Positions 1 through 9,227 of a stretch of DNA of 64,000 nt are shown one piece after another. The notes beneath the pieces are model-generated. The model was not told the DNA's origin. It made no database searches and worked only from the letters and a program-made list of their open reading frames with translations. The stretch is from an uncultured Nitrospirales bacterium. Its GTDB lineage: Bacteria > Nitrospirota > Nitrospiria > Nitrospirales > UBA8639. The stretch lies in the NCBI GenBank assembly GCA_958295805.1, contig OY282373.1, forward strand, positions 591,001 through 655,000, given 5' to 3'. The translations under genes and the position numbers were made by a program. Within the stretch, counting starts at the first letter, position 1; every line of letters begins with the position of its first letter.

Positions 1-188
1 GCTGTGCGAACCAAGGGTATGCCCCGGCCGGAACGGGCACCGTGTGCAAAGACCATTTCACCGACTTTGTGAAGTGGCGGAGAAAAAAAGGCGGCAAAAA
101 CATGTTCCGGCAATACAGCGGGATGACGATGCCGGAACGGGATTCGATTGTCGAAGCATGGTACAAGACCCTCGCTCTTCCCCACTAA
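1..188 (+). CDS. C-terminal end of an unrecognised protein (partial at left edge)
   Basis: The frame ending in TAA at 186-188 is open to the left edge, giving about 61 residues of a protein whose start lies outside the window. The visible part has two cysteines, a basic stretch (WRRKKGGK) and the ending SIVEAWYKTLALPH. I do not recognise the family. The 174 bases that follow, up to the transposase remnant, hold only a short inverted repeat. Confidence 0.5.
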   Translation, partial: CANQGYAPAGTGTVCKDHFTDFVKWRRKKGGKNMFRQYSGMTMPERDSIVEAWYKTLALPH

Positions 189-320
189 CCGCTATCATTT
201 CATAATTTGATCGCCCCGAACCTTCCAGTCAAAGAACGCATCATGCCGCCGTGCGAGGAAAGCGCACACACAATCATTTATATGAAAAGTTTGAATGTTC
301 TGCCAAGGCATCGCCGAAGT

Positions 321-339
321 CTTTATTCAATGAATAAAG
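321..339. repeat. perfect 9+1+9 base inverted repeat
   Basis: The arms CTTTATTCA and TGAATAAAG flank a single base. It lies 24 bases upstream of the RAYT remnant and could be a relic of the element's end or a weak hairpin. No function can be assigned. Confidence 0.4.
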
Positions 340-362
340 AATGAAAATTTGAGTTTTTGGAG

Positions 363-644
363 ATGAAAAACAGGAAGGCGAACAGAATGCGGGAATATGA
401 TTATTCCCAAGCCGGATATTATTTTGTGACCATTTGCACGCAAAACAGAAAGGAATGGTTCGGGGAAATCATTGACGGCCGGATGATTGCGAACGCCGCA
501 GGCAAAATGGTGAAAGAAACCTGGGATGAATTGTCGAGATTTTATGAGGCCATTCGGACGGATCAATTCCAAATAATGCCCAACCACGTCCACGGCATCA
601 TCGCCATTGTCCATGTAGGGACAGGCCTCCGTGCCTGCCCAGAT
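363..644 (+). pseudogene. REP-associated tyrosine transposase (RAYT, Y1 family), 3'-truncated
   Basis: The frame starting at ATG 363 encodes an N-terminal Y1-transposase segment: YYFVTICTQNR near residue 20, then the HUH-type motif IMPNHVHGII near residue 75. Intact RAYTs are about 150-250 residues and carry a catalytic tyrosine in the C-terminal half. Here similarity stops after the motif, at VHVGTGLRACPD, where the DNA becomes a hairpin (GGGACAGGC ... GCCTGCCC). The 3' end of the opposite-strand gene begins two bases later. The frame stays open past that point but encodes only the antisense of the neighbour. RAYTs mobilise or maintain REP hairpins, which abound in this window, so this is a dead copy of a plausible driver. 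Confidence 0.8.
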
Positions 645-646
645 AA

Positions 647-1039
647 TTATTCCATCAGCGGCGAGCCATGGTGGTGGATGATCTTCCAGCCGTCTTCCAG
701 GCGCTCGTACAGATTGGTGGCCATCACTTGGCCGTTTTGGGTCGCGTCTCCGTGCCGACTTGTAATATTTTCCGTACAAATCACCCACGCCACGTCGCCG
801 GCGACTTGGACTTGGAGTTCCGTGAGGGAAAAACTCATGGAAAAGACATTATTGAAAATGACCACCCATGAGTCGCGTACCATGGGCCAGCCCACGCGAA
901 GACTCCAGCCTGGATGGATACAGGTCACATATTCCTGGTGGGACCACATGTTATCCATTTTTCCAATGTCCAGGCTTTCAAAGGCGTGGTAAAACGCCTC
1001 GTTGGCCAAGGTCACTTCCTCAATGCGTTCTTTCAGCAT
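647..1039 (-). CDS. SnoaL-like / NTF2-fold protein
   Basis: This 130-residue protein starts MLKERIEEVTLANEAFYHAFESLD and has the pattern of the SnoaL-like (DUF4440) branch of the NTF2 superfamily. It has an N-terminal helix ending in a workload motif (DIGKMDNMWSHQEYVTCIHPGW), a central VAWVICTENIT strand, and a C-terminal ATNLYERLEDGWKIIHHHGS typical of the last two strands. Members are small cone-shaped cytoplasmic enzymes or binding proteins, and the substrate cannot be inferred. The length is normal, so the gene looks intact even though the RAYT remnant abuts its 3' end. Its 5' neighbour, the transporter, is in the same direction 121 bases upstream. Confidence 0.8.
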   Translation of the reverse strand: MLKERIEEVTLANEAFYHAFESLDIGKMDNMWSHQEYVTCIHPGWSLRVGWPMVRDSWVVIFNNVFSMSFSLTELQVQVAGDVAWVICTENITSRHGDATQNGQVMATNLYERLEDGWKIIHHHGSPLME

Positions 1040-1160
1040 GGCGTTTGATCTTTCCCCGCCGGTCTTCGCGTCTTCAAGCCGGTCGTGTGTTCGGTGTCAT
1101 TCTATCATCCCATTCGAGACCGTTTTGAGCAACTCCGTTGCTCAGGCATTGCCCGCCGCG

Positions 1161-2063
1161 TCAGGTCCCTGCTGACCGGTTGACCAACCAGACGCCTCCT
1201 AAGACGAATCCAATGCCGAGAATGTTGATCGCATCCAGACGTTCGCCGAGGATGACAAAGGACAAGAGGAGCGCGGATACGGGAATCAAATTGGTGAACA
1301 CGCCGGCCCTGGACGGACCAATCCCGGACACGCCATAGAGCCAGGCTTGCTGACCGACTGCCGTCGCAAAGACGATGACGTACACCAACGCCGCCCACTC
1401 GGAGGAGGGAATGCTCCCTATTCCGGCTTCCAGCACTTTCGGGCCCGTCCACAGCAACGGAATCTGAAAGAGCACCGAAATGAAGAGCGTCGTCCAATTC
1501 ACCGTGAGTGGCGACAGCCGTTCCATGACCCGACGGCTTCCAATCGTGTATAAAGCCCAACTGGTCAGCGCCAGCAGCACCAGACCGCCGCCGAGGATGG
1601 GATGCTCTCCGCCATCCGCCGTGGCCTGTCCTCCCGAGACCAAGGCCACCCCCATAAACGACACCGCACACCCGACCCAAACCCGGCGAAAGGGGACGTC
1701 TCGTAGAAGCAACGAGGACAGAAAGGCAGTAATGGCCGGGCTCGCCCCGATGATCACGCCGGCGGCCCCGGCCCCGATGTACTGGAGCCCGTATAACACC
1801 AGCAGATGATTGCCGAGCACGGCGAGGCCCAAGGCGGTGAGCACGCCGAGTTCCCGTAGCGCCAACTTGGTGCTGGTGTGGACCTGTTCCTGCCACCACC
1901 ATAATGGAATCAGAATTCCCAGCGCGCCGATCCCTCGAAACACGGACACTTCCACGGCGGAGAACGCCCCCAACGCGACTTTCTGAGCCACCACCGACCC
2001 GCCCCATACGATCGCGGCCGTGACTAACGCGGCATACGCCGCTGATTCTTTGGGATGACCCAT
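1161..2063 (-). CDS. EamA-family (DMT superfamily) transporter
   Basis: This 300-residue protein has about ten hydrophobic segments in two halves, the layout of EamA drug/metabolite transporters. The first segment reads AAYAALVTAAIVWGGSVVAQK and the second half begins near LLALTSWALYTIGSR. A GERLDAINILGIGFVLGGVW motif near the end is typical of the family's last helices. It sits in the inner membrane and probably exports or imports a small metabolite; the substrate is unknown. The start MGHPKESAAY lies 62 bases from the divergent phosphopantetheinyl transferase start, so the two promoters share a short region. A long frame on the same strand overlapping it is arginine-rich and non-membrane, and I take it as a shadow. 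Confidence 0.85.
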   Translation of the reverse strand: MGHPKESAAYAALVTAAIVWGGSVVAQKVALGAFSAVEVSVFRGIGALGILIPLWWWQEQVHTSTKLALRELGVLTALGLAVLGNHLLVLYGLQYIGAGAAGVIIGASPAITAFLSSLLLRDVPFRRVWVGCAVSFMGVALVSGGQATADGGEHPILGGGLVLLALTSWALYTIGSRRVMERLSPLTVNWTTLFISVLFQIPLLWTGPKVLEAGIGSIPSSEWAALVYVIVFATAVGQQAWLYGVSGIGPSRAGVFTNLIPVSALLLSFVILGERLDAINILGIGFVLGGVWLVNRSAGT

Positions 2064-2124
2064 ATTCGCTCAACCGATCCGTTTCCAGGTACAATGCGCT
2101 CGTCCGGACCACGTGTGACGAGAG

Positions 2125-2937
2125 ATGACCATGTCCCCGCTTTCTTCCAACCACTCAGACGTGAAGCACGTCTTGCCCCAACCCGTACCCGCTCCATCCT
2201 TCTGGCGCGTTCCTCCGGCGAAGATCCAGCTACCGTCGAGGCACGTCCACGTGTGGCGCGGGATTGTAGACCCGTCCCTTCCTCGCCTTCAAGTGTATCA
2301 AGAGGTCTTGAGCCCGGACGAGCAGGCACGCGCTCAACGCTTGATCCGGCCTGAACACCGACGCCGTTTTATTGCGGCACGCGGGCTCTTGCGAGACCTT
2401 CTCAGTCGCTACCTCCATGCGCGTCCCCAGGACATCCAGTTTGGATCAGGTCCCCATGGAAAACCTTTCCTTCAACACCCGACGCGTCCCTTCGTTCATT
2501 TCAACGTGGCGCACGCACGCCATCTGGCCGTGTATGCCTTTTCCCAGGATTTGGAAGTGGGTCTTGATCTCGAAGGCAACCGGGGTTCCTTAGATTACAC
2601 GAAGTTGGTCGAGCGCATGTGCAGCCCTGAAGAATTGCAGACGTTTCTCCACTTGCCGGCGGCACAACAAAAAAGTGCCTTCTTCACGTGTTGGACGCGA
2701 AAAGAGGCTGTGGTGAAAGCGCACGGCAAAGGCCTGACGTTTCCCCTAAAGCATCTGCGCGTGTCCTTCCTCCCCGGCCAATTTCCTGAAATCCTGGACG
2801 TTCAGGGACAATCCTCGGCTCTGACCCACTGGTCGCTGTTTGATCTCCCCATGGGAAGCGGGTTTTGGGGAGCCTTGGCCGTCGCGGGTCGGCCGAGTCA
2901 CGTCCACGGGTGGGAGGCCACTCTGGATGCCGGGTGA
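2125..2937 (+). CDS. 4'-phosphopantetheinyl transferase, Sfp type
   Basis: This 270-residue protein has the Sfp-type signatures in order: the RFIAARGLLRDLLSRY helix near residue 75, GPHGKPFL near 110, the substrate motif FNVAHA (FNxSHS in most relatives), the magnesium-binding VGLDLE, and CWTRKEAVVKAHGKGL near 190. It transfers the phosphopantetheine arm of coenzyme A to a serine of an acyl, peptidyl or aryl carrier protein in the cytoplasm. The Sfp size suggests a broad or secondary-metabolism role rather than AcpS, but no polyketide or peptide synthetase is in view, so the target is open. ATGs at 2125 and 2131 are both possible starts. It stands alone between a divergent transporter and a ferredoxin. 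Confidence 0.88.
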   Translation: MTMSPLSSNHSDVKHVLPQPVPAPSFWRVPPAKIQLPSRHVHVWRGIVDPSLPRLQVYQEVLSPDEQARAQRLIRPEHRRRFIAARGLLRDLLSRYLHARPQDIQFGSGPHGKPFLQHPTRPFVHFNVAHARHLAVYAFSQDLEVGLDLEGNRGSLDYTKLVERMCSPEELQTFLHLPAAQQKSAFFTCWTRKEAVVKAHGKGLTFPLKHLRVSFLPGQFPEILDVQGQSSALTHWSLFDLPMGSGFWGALAVAGRPSHVHGWEATLDAG

Positions 2938-3082
2938 ACGGGCAGTCCAAATGGCTTAGGCCATAGGCCTTCTGTCCCGTTGACTCAACATTTCACGGTG
3001 CATAGAATGAAACTTCTCTATTGATCTGGATTGCCGAAAACGTGCTTGTGATATCTCTCGCTCGTTCGATAAAGGAGGACTT

Positions 3083-3430
3083 ATGGCGTTATTGATTACT
3101 GAAGAATGTATTAATTGCGGAGCCTGTTTACCCGAATGCCCGAATGAAGCCATCTTTGAAACCCGGAGTGCCGCTGAAGAGAAAGGGTACGGCGTGGGTG
3201 AAGGACAAGGCGAAGGGGATACCGTCTACGTGATTACGTATGAACGCTGCACCGAATGCGTCGGCCACTTTGATGAACCTCAATGTGCGGCCGTCTGCCC
3301 GGTGGATGACTGTTGCATATCGGATCCCGAGGTTCCGGAAACCACGGATGTCTTGCTCGAAAAAGCCAGAACCTTGAACCCCGACAAAGAAATCGACCCC
3401 GAGAAAGTGTGGAGCGGCGTACGGAACTAG
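3083..3430 (+). CDS. YfhL-type ferredoxin with two [4Fe-4S] clusters
   Basis: This 115-residue cytoplasmic electron carrier has a first motif CINCGACLPECP at residues 9-20. Its second cluster is built from C-TEC-(8)-C-(3)-CP, with VDDCCISDPE after it. The insertion between the second and third cysteines of cluster II and the roughly 30-residue C-terminal extension are typical of the YfhL/Alvin family of low-potential ferredoxins. A strong ribosome site (AAAGGAGG) lies 6-7 bases before the ATG. It appears monocistronic, so its redox partner cannot be read from context. Confidence 0.92.
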   Translation: MALLITEECINCGACLPECPNEAIFETRSAAEEKGYGVGEGQGEGDTVYVITYERCTECVGHFDEPQCAAVCPVDDCCISDPEVPETTDVLLEKARTLNPDKEIDPEKVWSGVRN

Positions 3431-3523
3431 GTCCCATTCACACCCTTCAAGCACCGGAACAGTTATCCGACTTCATTCGCCTTCTCTAGGGGTCTGCGCC
3501 GTAGGAAGTGAGGCAAAGAAGGA

Positions 3524-4101
3524 GTGTGGGGTGATAGAGAGAGGGTGGATGTGGTGAATGGCGACAACGTTTCGTTCGTACCAACCGGAGCAGATGATGC
3601 GAATGCCGCCAGATATGCAGCCCAGAGCCAGATCATGAAGACGGTCGGGGAGGGGTTCCAGCGGTGCTACAACGCCCAGGTAGCGGTGGATGGGGAGCGA
3701 CAGGTGGTGGTGGCAACGAAGCTGACGGCGAACGGGAGCGACCAAGGGGAGATGCTAGCACTGCTGGATGAGGTGGAAGCGACGTTCAAGAAGCGACCGG
3801 ATATGGTGTTAGCGGATGCGGGGGATAGCAACGAGCGGGACTTGAAGGAGTTGGAGGCGCGGGGCATCAAGGGCTACGTGGCGTCGGGCCGGGAGGGTAA
3901 GAAGGGGAGGCGGCTAATCCTGAGAAGCATCCGGCGACACATCGCATGGCCGAGAAGCCGGCCACGGCAACCGGCCGGGAGATGTATCAAGCGCGCAAGC
4001 GGCTGTCCGAGGCGCCGAACGGGTGGATCAAGCATGTGCTGGGATTGCGCCGTTTCAGTGTGCGTGGGCAGAGGAAAGCACAAGGGGAGTGGGACTTCTA
4101 G
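3524..4101 (+). pseudogene. IS1182-type transposase remnant (truncated, frameshifted)
   Basis: The first frame (3524 to about 3905) encodes the middle of an IS1182-family DDE transposase, with FQRCYNAQVAVDGERQVVVA followed by MVLADAGDSNERDLKELEARGIKGYV cut into its usual order. Around 3905-3916 the similarity moves to another frame: MAEKPATATGREMYQARK, then WIKHVLGLRRFSVRGQRKAQGEW ending at TAG 4099-4101. The N-terminal DNA-binding part and the last residues of the family are absent, and I see no terminal inverted repeats. It is therefore a dead internal fragment with at least one frameshift. It separates the ferredoxin from the next broken gene, so this stretch has absorbed insertions. Confidence 0.8.
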
Positions 4102-4195
4102 GTCTGTTCTCCCAGGGGCAGGAGTGTAATGGGTCGCCTTCAGATAGGGGGCAGGCAAGGCATTCGTCCTGCGCTTGGGGGAGTTCCTTCAACCG

Positions 4196-5352
4196 ATGAA
4201 ATGGCATGGATTCTCATCCCTCACCCCACGCACCAAGAGTAACCCGTTTCAGATATCTATCGTCATCTGCCTTCTTTCGTCGTTGTTTCTCCGATACGGA
4301 TTGATAGATTTTGAATCGGGTGATTTCAAATTCCACCTCAGTGCGTGGTATGACTTTATCGTTAACAACGGCTATTTTTACGCTCTGAAGCACAGGTTCT
4401 CTAACTACACTCCAGCCTATCTCTATTTGCTGATCTTCTCTTCAGCCCTTCCCAAGATTGTTGCCATCAAACTCATTTCCATTATTTTTGATTTTGTGTG
4501 TGCTTTTTTCGTTTATAAGATCGTGCGGCTCAAATATCCAGAAGGGATGGCCCCTATATTTGCCGCGTTGTTGACGCTGTTTTCACCAACCGTGGTGATA
4601 AATGGTTCTTTTTGGGGGCAGTCCGATGTGATTTACACGACTGGCTTGCTGGCTTGCATCTATTTTTTGCTGACAAAGCGGAAAAATTATGGCTTCTTCG
4701 CCTTTGGTTTGGCAAGTTGCAGGCCATATTCTTGATGCCCTTGCTTCTGGTTTTGTTTGTGAGAAAAGAGGCGTCAGAGAAGTCCTTTTTTCTAATCCCG
4801 CTGGTTTATCTGGCTAGCATCATGCCCGCTTGGGCCGTTGGCAGGCCCTTGGATGAACTCCTCTTGATCTACGTGAAGCAAGCAGGTATGTTCAAAAAAC
4901 TTACAATATTTGCGCCAAATTTATATCAATGGATACCTCAGACTTATTACGATATTTTTCATCCTGCCGGTATCGTTTGGAACGGGTTGCTGGTTTGCGG
5001 TCTTGTCGTCGTCGCGCTGAAAAGTCGTGTGAACATAACAAAAGAAATGCTTATTCTGTTAGCCACTCTCTCCGTTACCGCCTGCCCCTACTTTCTGCCA
5101 CACATGCACGAAAGATACTTCTTTGCCGCAGATGTCATCTCAATCGTTTTTGCTTTTTATTTTCCTCGTCACTTCTATATACCCGTTGTCATCGGCATGA
5201 GTTCGTTTTTTGCGTATTTTCCATTTCTATTCAATAGCAAGGTTGGTGTGCTGCCCTATCTGGCATTTGCGATGCTGGCGGTTATCATCATTTTAGGTCG
5301 GGAATTTCTTGTCTTGGCATCTATGGATAGGACGGCACCAATGGAAGCGTAG
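4196..5352 (+). pseudogene. membrane glycosyltransferase (GT-C / GT87-like), frameshifted
   Basis: Two frames together give one multi-pass membrane protein of about 385 residues. The first part (ATG 4196 to about 4715) has FESGDFKFHLSAWYDFIVNN, an aspartate-bearing loop typical of polyprenyl-phosphate-sugar mannosyltransferases. The second part (from about 4717, another frame) continues KLQAIFLMPLLLVLF and has the characteristic LPHMHERYFFAADV near the C terminus. Around 4708-4720 FAFGLA runs straight into KLQAIF, so roughly 8-11 bases appear to be missing and the first frame ends at a TGA at 4733. The DNA is visibly more AT-rich than its neighbours, a sign of transfer. If the frameshift is real the gene is inactive; a sequencing error is the alternative. 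Confidence 0.72.
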
Positions 5353-5370
5353 AGGAAAAGATACTCGCCA

Positions 5371-8300
5371 TTACACGTTCTCGAATTCCGAGACCTGCAC
5401 GGACACGAATTTTGAGACGCCCGGTTCCTCCATGGTCACACCAAAGAGAGAATCCGCCACTTCCATCGTGCGTTTATTGTGGGTGATCACCAGGAACTGA
5501 GACAACGGGGTCAACTGGGTCAGGAATCGAGCAAATCGGATCACGTTGGGTTCATCCAAGGGGGCGTCAGCCTCATCCAAAATACAAAACGGCGAAGGCT
5601 TAATCAGAAAACTGGCGAACAACAACGCCAACACGGTCAGGGTTTTTTCGCCGCCGGATAACATCGTCAGGTTTTTGAGACGTTTGCCTGGAGGCTGGGC
5701 TACAATGTCGATACCGGGGTCCCGTACCGTGTCGTCTCCGTCTTCCTCTTCTTCATCCGAATTCGGCTTCACTAAAACCAGTTCCGCCCGTCCTCCGGCA
5801 AACAAGGCTGAAAACACTTCTCCGAACTTCTCCTGGAGCGCCTCAAACGTCTCCTTGAACATCCGATTGGTCGTTCGATGCAGGCGCTCGATAATTTCCT
5901 GAAGCGAGCGGATCGATTCGGATAAATCCTCTTCCTGTTTGCTCAGAAACTGATACCGCTCTTCTAATTCCCGATGTTCCTCAACGGCCGCCAGATTCAA
6001 GGGGCCCATCCGATCCATTCGACCTCGAATGACTTCGATCCTGTCCCTCCAGTCCTGAGGAGTTTCGTCCCCGTCCTGAACGTCGCGTTCGCCCTCGGCC
6101 TTCAGGACGCCATTCGTGCCTTTCTCCACGGATTCACCATAGGTCAGGGTCAAGGTGTCCTCAATGGTGGACGTGCGAGTTCGGATTTCTGCGAGTTGCA
6201 CGTCTGCTGCGGCTCGCGTGTCTCTGGTCGAGGTAAAGTGTTTTCGATTGTCGGCGAGTTGCCGTTCATAGTCCTGCGTCCGTTGAAGGCCTTGAGTGTG
6301 TCGCTCTTCGGCCGTGGCAAGCTGACCCTGCAAGGTTGTTTTTTTTGCCTCGAATTCTCGAAACACCGAATCCGCTCGTTGCTGCTCTTGTTGGCTCTGC
6401 AGGGTTTGCGTCTCGATGGTGGCAAGCTGCCCGGCAAGACTCTGAAGCCGTTCGGCTCTCACACGTTCTTCTTCTTGTAATCGGGCCACGTCAGCCCGTG
6501 CGCGATCAGACCGTTCTCGAGACGTGGCCAGCGTCAACCGCATCTCCGTCAACTGATGAGACAGGGCTTCGGTTTCTTCTCCGACTGCTCGCAGTTGCGC
6601 GGTCAGCGATTCCAATCGCCGTTCGCGTTCACCCTGCTCTTGCGTAATCTCGTCCAACCGGATTCGTGCCGCGTCACGGTGCTCTTCAACCCCAGCAAGT
6701 TCGCCGTGGCACGCCTGACGATCCGCCTGACGGGTATGCTCCCGCTCGTCTACGTCCTCAAGGGTTCGCTCCAGAGCAGCAATTTCTTTTTCCACGATAA
6801 GTTGCTGCATTTCGGATTCTTTCAGGGAGGCTTCGAGTGCGTGCAGTTCCAGTTTTTGAGTACTGACCTGTTTCTGTATCGCCTCACGTTGACGTTCAGA
6901 GTCAGCCACGCGTTCGTCAATGAAGGCCATCGTCCGTTCTAATGACCGAACTTCGCGCCGTCGCTGAAGCAGCCCGCTCGCGTCACCGGAGGACCCACCC
7001 GTCACGATTCCTCGAGGATCAATCACCTCTCCGCTTCGCGTCACCAGCAGCAACGCCCCCAGGTCGTCGCAAGAGACGTCCTGGATCAGAGCAAGACCAT
7101 CGTTGAGACTCTCCACCACCACCACCCGGCCCAACAGACGGTGCCACAACTCTTTGAGATCTTCAGGAGGAGTGAGCAGATCAACCGCACGACCCACGAC
7201 TCCTTCCTGGTTCTGCAAGGTCGTCCACACGTCCAGGACCCGTTTCGAAGAAGCCGCCTGAGTCTGCGCGGTCACAAACGTTCCCCGGCCGAGATTCTGT
7301 TCCTTCAAAAACGCGAGGGCTTGCGGAATAGTATTCACGCCCTGGACCACCCATGCGCGAATGTGCTCTCCGAGCACGGCCTCGATCGCCACTTCATATT
7401 CCTGCGGAACCTCCAGGCGTTCGGCCAACGCTTCCTTGATTCCCTGACAGACGTTTCGTAAGGACGGCTGGTCTCCTTCTTCTCCCTCCCGATACCCGAA
7501 TTCTTCTTGAAGCATGGCCTGGAGGGCTTGCCGTCGTGATTCAGCCGCGGCACGATCGGTTCTGGTCTGAACTTGGCGTTCTTCCGCCTCTCGAAGACGT
7601 TCTTCAACGTCCGCAAGTGCCGACGACGTGGTTTCGCGCCGTCCCCGACCGGATTCGATGTCCTGAACGATTCGTCGCAGCAATGTTTTTTTCTCGGCGA
7701 CGGTTCCCTCAGTTTCTATTCGTTGCTGCCGACGGCGAGCCTGATCGGCGTCCAGTTCTTGAATTCGGCTCAGAAGTTCTTCCTTTTTCGTCTCCAGATT
7801 GGTGAGCTGAGATTCGACGTGGGAACGTTCGACCGCGAGGTCGAAGACGTCTTGTCTGGTCTGGTCCGTCTGGGTCTGCAAAGAAGCCCGACGCTGACCC
7901 AGCGTGTGCTCTTGCGTTTCCAAGACCTTCAATTGTCCGGTCACGTGCGCGATCTCTTCTTCAGAGCGTTGCACCCGTGCGCGAAGTTCTTCCACGGTTG
8001 TTCCGGCCTGGTCGGAAGTTTCGACAAGGCGCGTCCGTTCTTCCAGCGCCTGGGTTCGTTGTTGGGCGAACAAGTCCGCGCGATGCCGTTCAACTTCCAT
8101 GCTCGTGAGAGCCTGGGCCATTCCATGTTCCACCAGTCGCAATTCTTCTTGTGTCCGGCCGACGAGTTCCCCGTCACGTAACAGCGTCGCCCTGGTTTCC
8201 TCACGGAAAGCCGTCAATCTCGCTTCCTCAGCCATGAGTTCGGATTCCCTCAACGCTAATTGCGTCAGGTCGGACTGCACGCGCGTCTGCTCTTGATGCA

Positions 8301-9036
8301 GGCCTTTCCAATCGTGCTTCAACAGTTGAATTTCGAGGGTGCGGCATTCTGCCTGGAGTTGCCGATATTGTTCAGCCTCTCGCGCTTGCCGGTCCAAGGT
8401 CCGTCGTTGTTTTTTGACCTCGGCGATAATGTCTCGAACGCGCAGTAAGTTTTCTTGCGTGGCCTTGAGTTTCCGAAGGGCTTCGATCTTCTGTCGTTGA
8501 AAACGACCGATGCCTGCCGTTTCCTCAATAAACTGACGACGGTCCTGCGGAGACCCGGAGAGGAGTTGATCAATATTGCCCTGTTCAATAACCGTATGCC
8601 CTTTGGTGCCGGCCCTCGCTTCCAAAAACAGGTGACGAATATCTTTCAGCCGACATGGGATTTTATTGATGGCATACTCACTTTCTCCATCACGATACAA
8701 CCGGCGAGTGACCATCAGTTCTTTGTTTCCCGGCAACGCATCCATCACGCCGGCCACCGATTCGAGCTCTTTGCTGGTCACGTCACTCACCACCAGCGAG
8801 ACTTCAGCCATCCCCAACGGCTTACGGGATTCCGTCCCGTTAAAAATGACGTCCTCCATGCGTTCGCTGCGGAGAGCTTTGGTGCTTTGCTCACCCAAGA
8901 CCCACAACACGGCATCCACGACGTTACTTTTCCCGACGCCATTGGGCCCGACGACCGCCGTAATGCCTTGCGGAAAATCGACCCGAGCCTCAGGAAAGGA
9001 TTTGAACCCGTTGACGAGGAGTGATTTCAATTTCAT
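5371..9036 (-). CDS. smc: chromosome segregation protein SMC
   Basis: This 1,221-residue SMC ATPase is the core of condensin, organising and segregating the chromosome with ScpA and ScpB. Its N-terminal head has the Walker A GPNGVGKSN near residue 32. Two long coiled-coil arms flank a hinge at roughly residues 500-660 (QEYEVAIEAVLGEHIRAWVV, then LGRGTFVTA). The C-terminal head carries the signature LSGGEKTLTVLALLFA and Walker B FCILDEADAPLD. I chose ATG 9036 (MKLKSLLVNGFKSFPEA) because the family begins there; an in-frame start at 9117 only adds unrelated residues. It is transcribed alone, and scpA/scpB are not in the window. The frame is intact. Confidence 0.97.
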   Translation of the reverse strand: MKLKSLLVNGFKSFPEARVDFPQGITAVVGPNGVGKSNVVDAVLWVLGEQSTKALRSERMEDVIFNGTESRKPLGMAEVSLVVSDVTSKELESVAGVMDALPGNKELMVTRRLYRDGESEYAINKIPCRLKDIRHLFLEARAGTKGHTVIEQGNIDQLLSGSPQDRRQFIEETAGIGRFQRQKIEALRKLKATQENLLRVRDIIAEVKKQRRTLDRQAREAEQYRQLQAECRTLEIQLLKHDWKGLHQEQTRVQSDLTQLALRESELMAEEARLTAFREETRATLLRDGELVGRTQEELRLVEHGMAQALTSMEVERHRADLFAQQRTQALEERTRLVETSDQAGTTVEELRARVQRSEEEIAHVTGQLKVLETQEHTLGQRRASLQTQTDQTRQDVFDLAVERSHVESQLTNLETKKEELLSRIQELDADQARRRQQRIETEGTVAEKKTLLRRIVQDIESGRGRRETTSSALADVEERLREAEERQVQTRTDRAAAESRRQALQAMLQEEFGYREGEEGDQPSLRNVCQGIKEALAERLEVPQEYEVAIEAVLGEHIRAWVVQGVNTIPQALAFLKEQNLGRGTFVTAQTQAASSKRVLDVWTTLQNQEGVVGRAVDLLTPPEDLKELWHRLLGRVVVVESLNDGLALIQDVSCDDLGALLLVTRSGEVIDPRGIVTGGSSGDASGLLQRRREVRSLERTMAFIDERVADSERQREAIQKQVSTQKLELHALEASLKESEMQQLIVEKEIAALERTLEDVDEREHTRQADRQACHGELAGVEEHRDAARIRLDEITQEQGERERRLESLTAQLRAVGEETEALSHQLTEMRLTLATSRERSDRARADVARLQEEERVRAERLQSLAGQLATIETQTLQSQQEQQRADSVFREFEAKKTTLQGQLATAEERHTQGLQRTQDYERQLADNRKHFTSTRDTRAAADVQLAEIRTRTSTIEDTLTLTYGESVEKGTNGVLKAEGERDVQDGDETPQDWRDRIEVIRGRMDRMGPLNLAAVEEHRELEERYQFLSKQEEDLSESIRSLQEIIERLHRTTNRMFKETFEALQEKFGEVFSALFAGGRAELVLVKPNSDEEEEDGDDTVRDPGIDIVAQPPGKRLKNLTMLSGGEKTLTVLALLFASFLIKPSPFCILDEADAPLDEPNVIRFARFLTQLTPLSQFLVITHNKRTMEVADSLFGVTMEEPGVSKFVSVQVSEFENV

Positions 9037-9227
9037 AGACAATCCTTCGCAGCGGTGAACGTGGCGGAGTGAATACACGAACGGAGAGGATGTACCACAT
9101 CCCATTAAAAAAATCAAAAATTTAATACTAGATACTGTAGCGGATTGGTAGACTTATGCCAAGATATTGTGGTTTTCTAGATGCGTGGAGAATCCTGGAC
9201 ATTCACGTCGGACGATCACCCCCAGGG

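Noticed and set aside
1105-2154. A 349-codon frame overlapping the EamA transporter.
   Set aside because: It is Arg/Gly/Ser-rich with no membrane segments; the overlapping 300-codon frame is a normal EamA protein.
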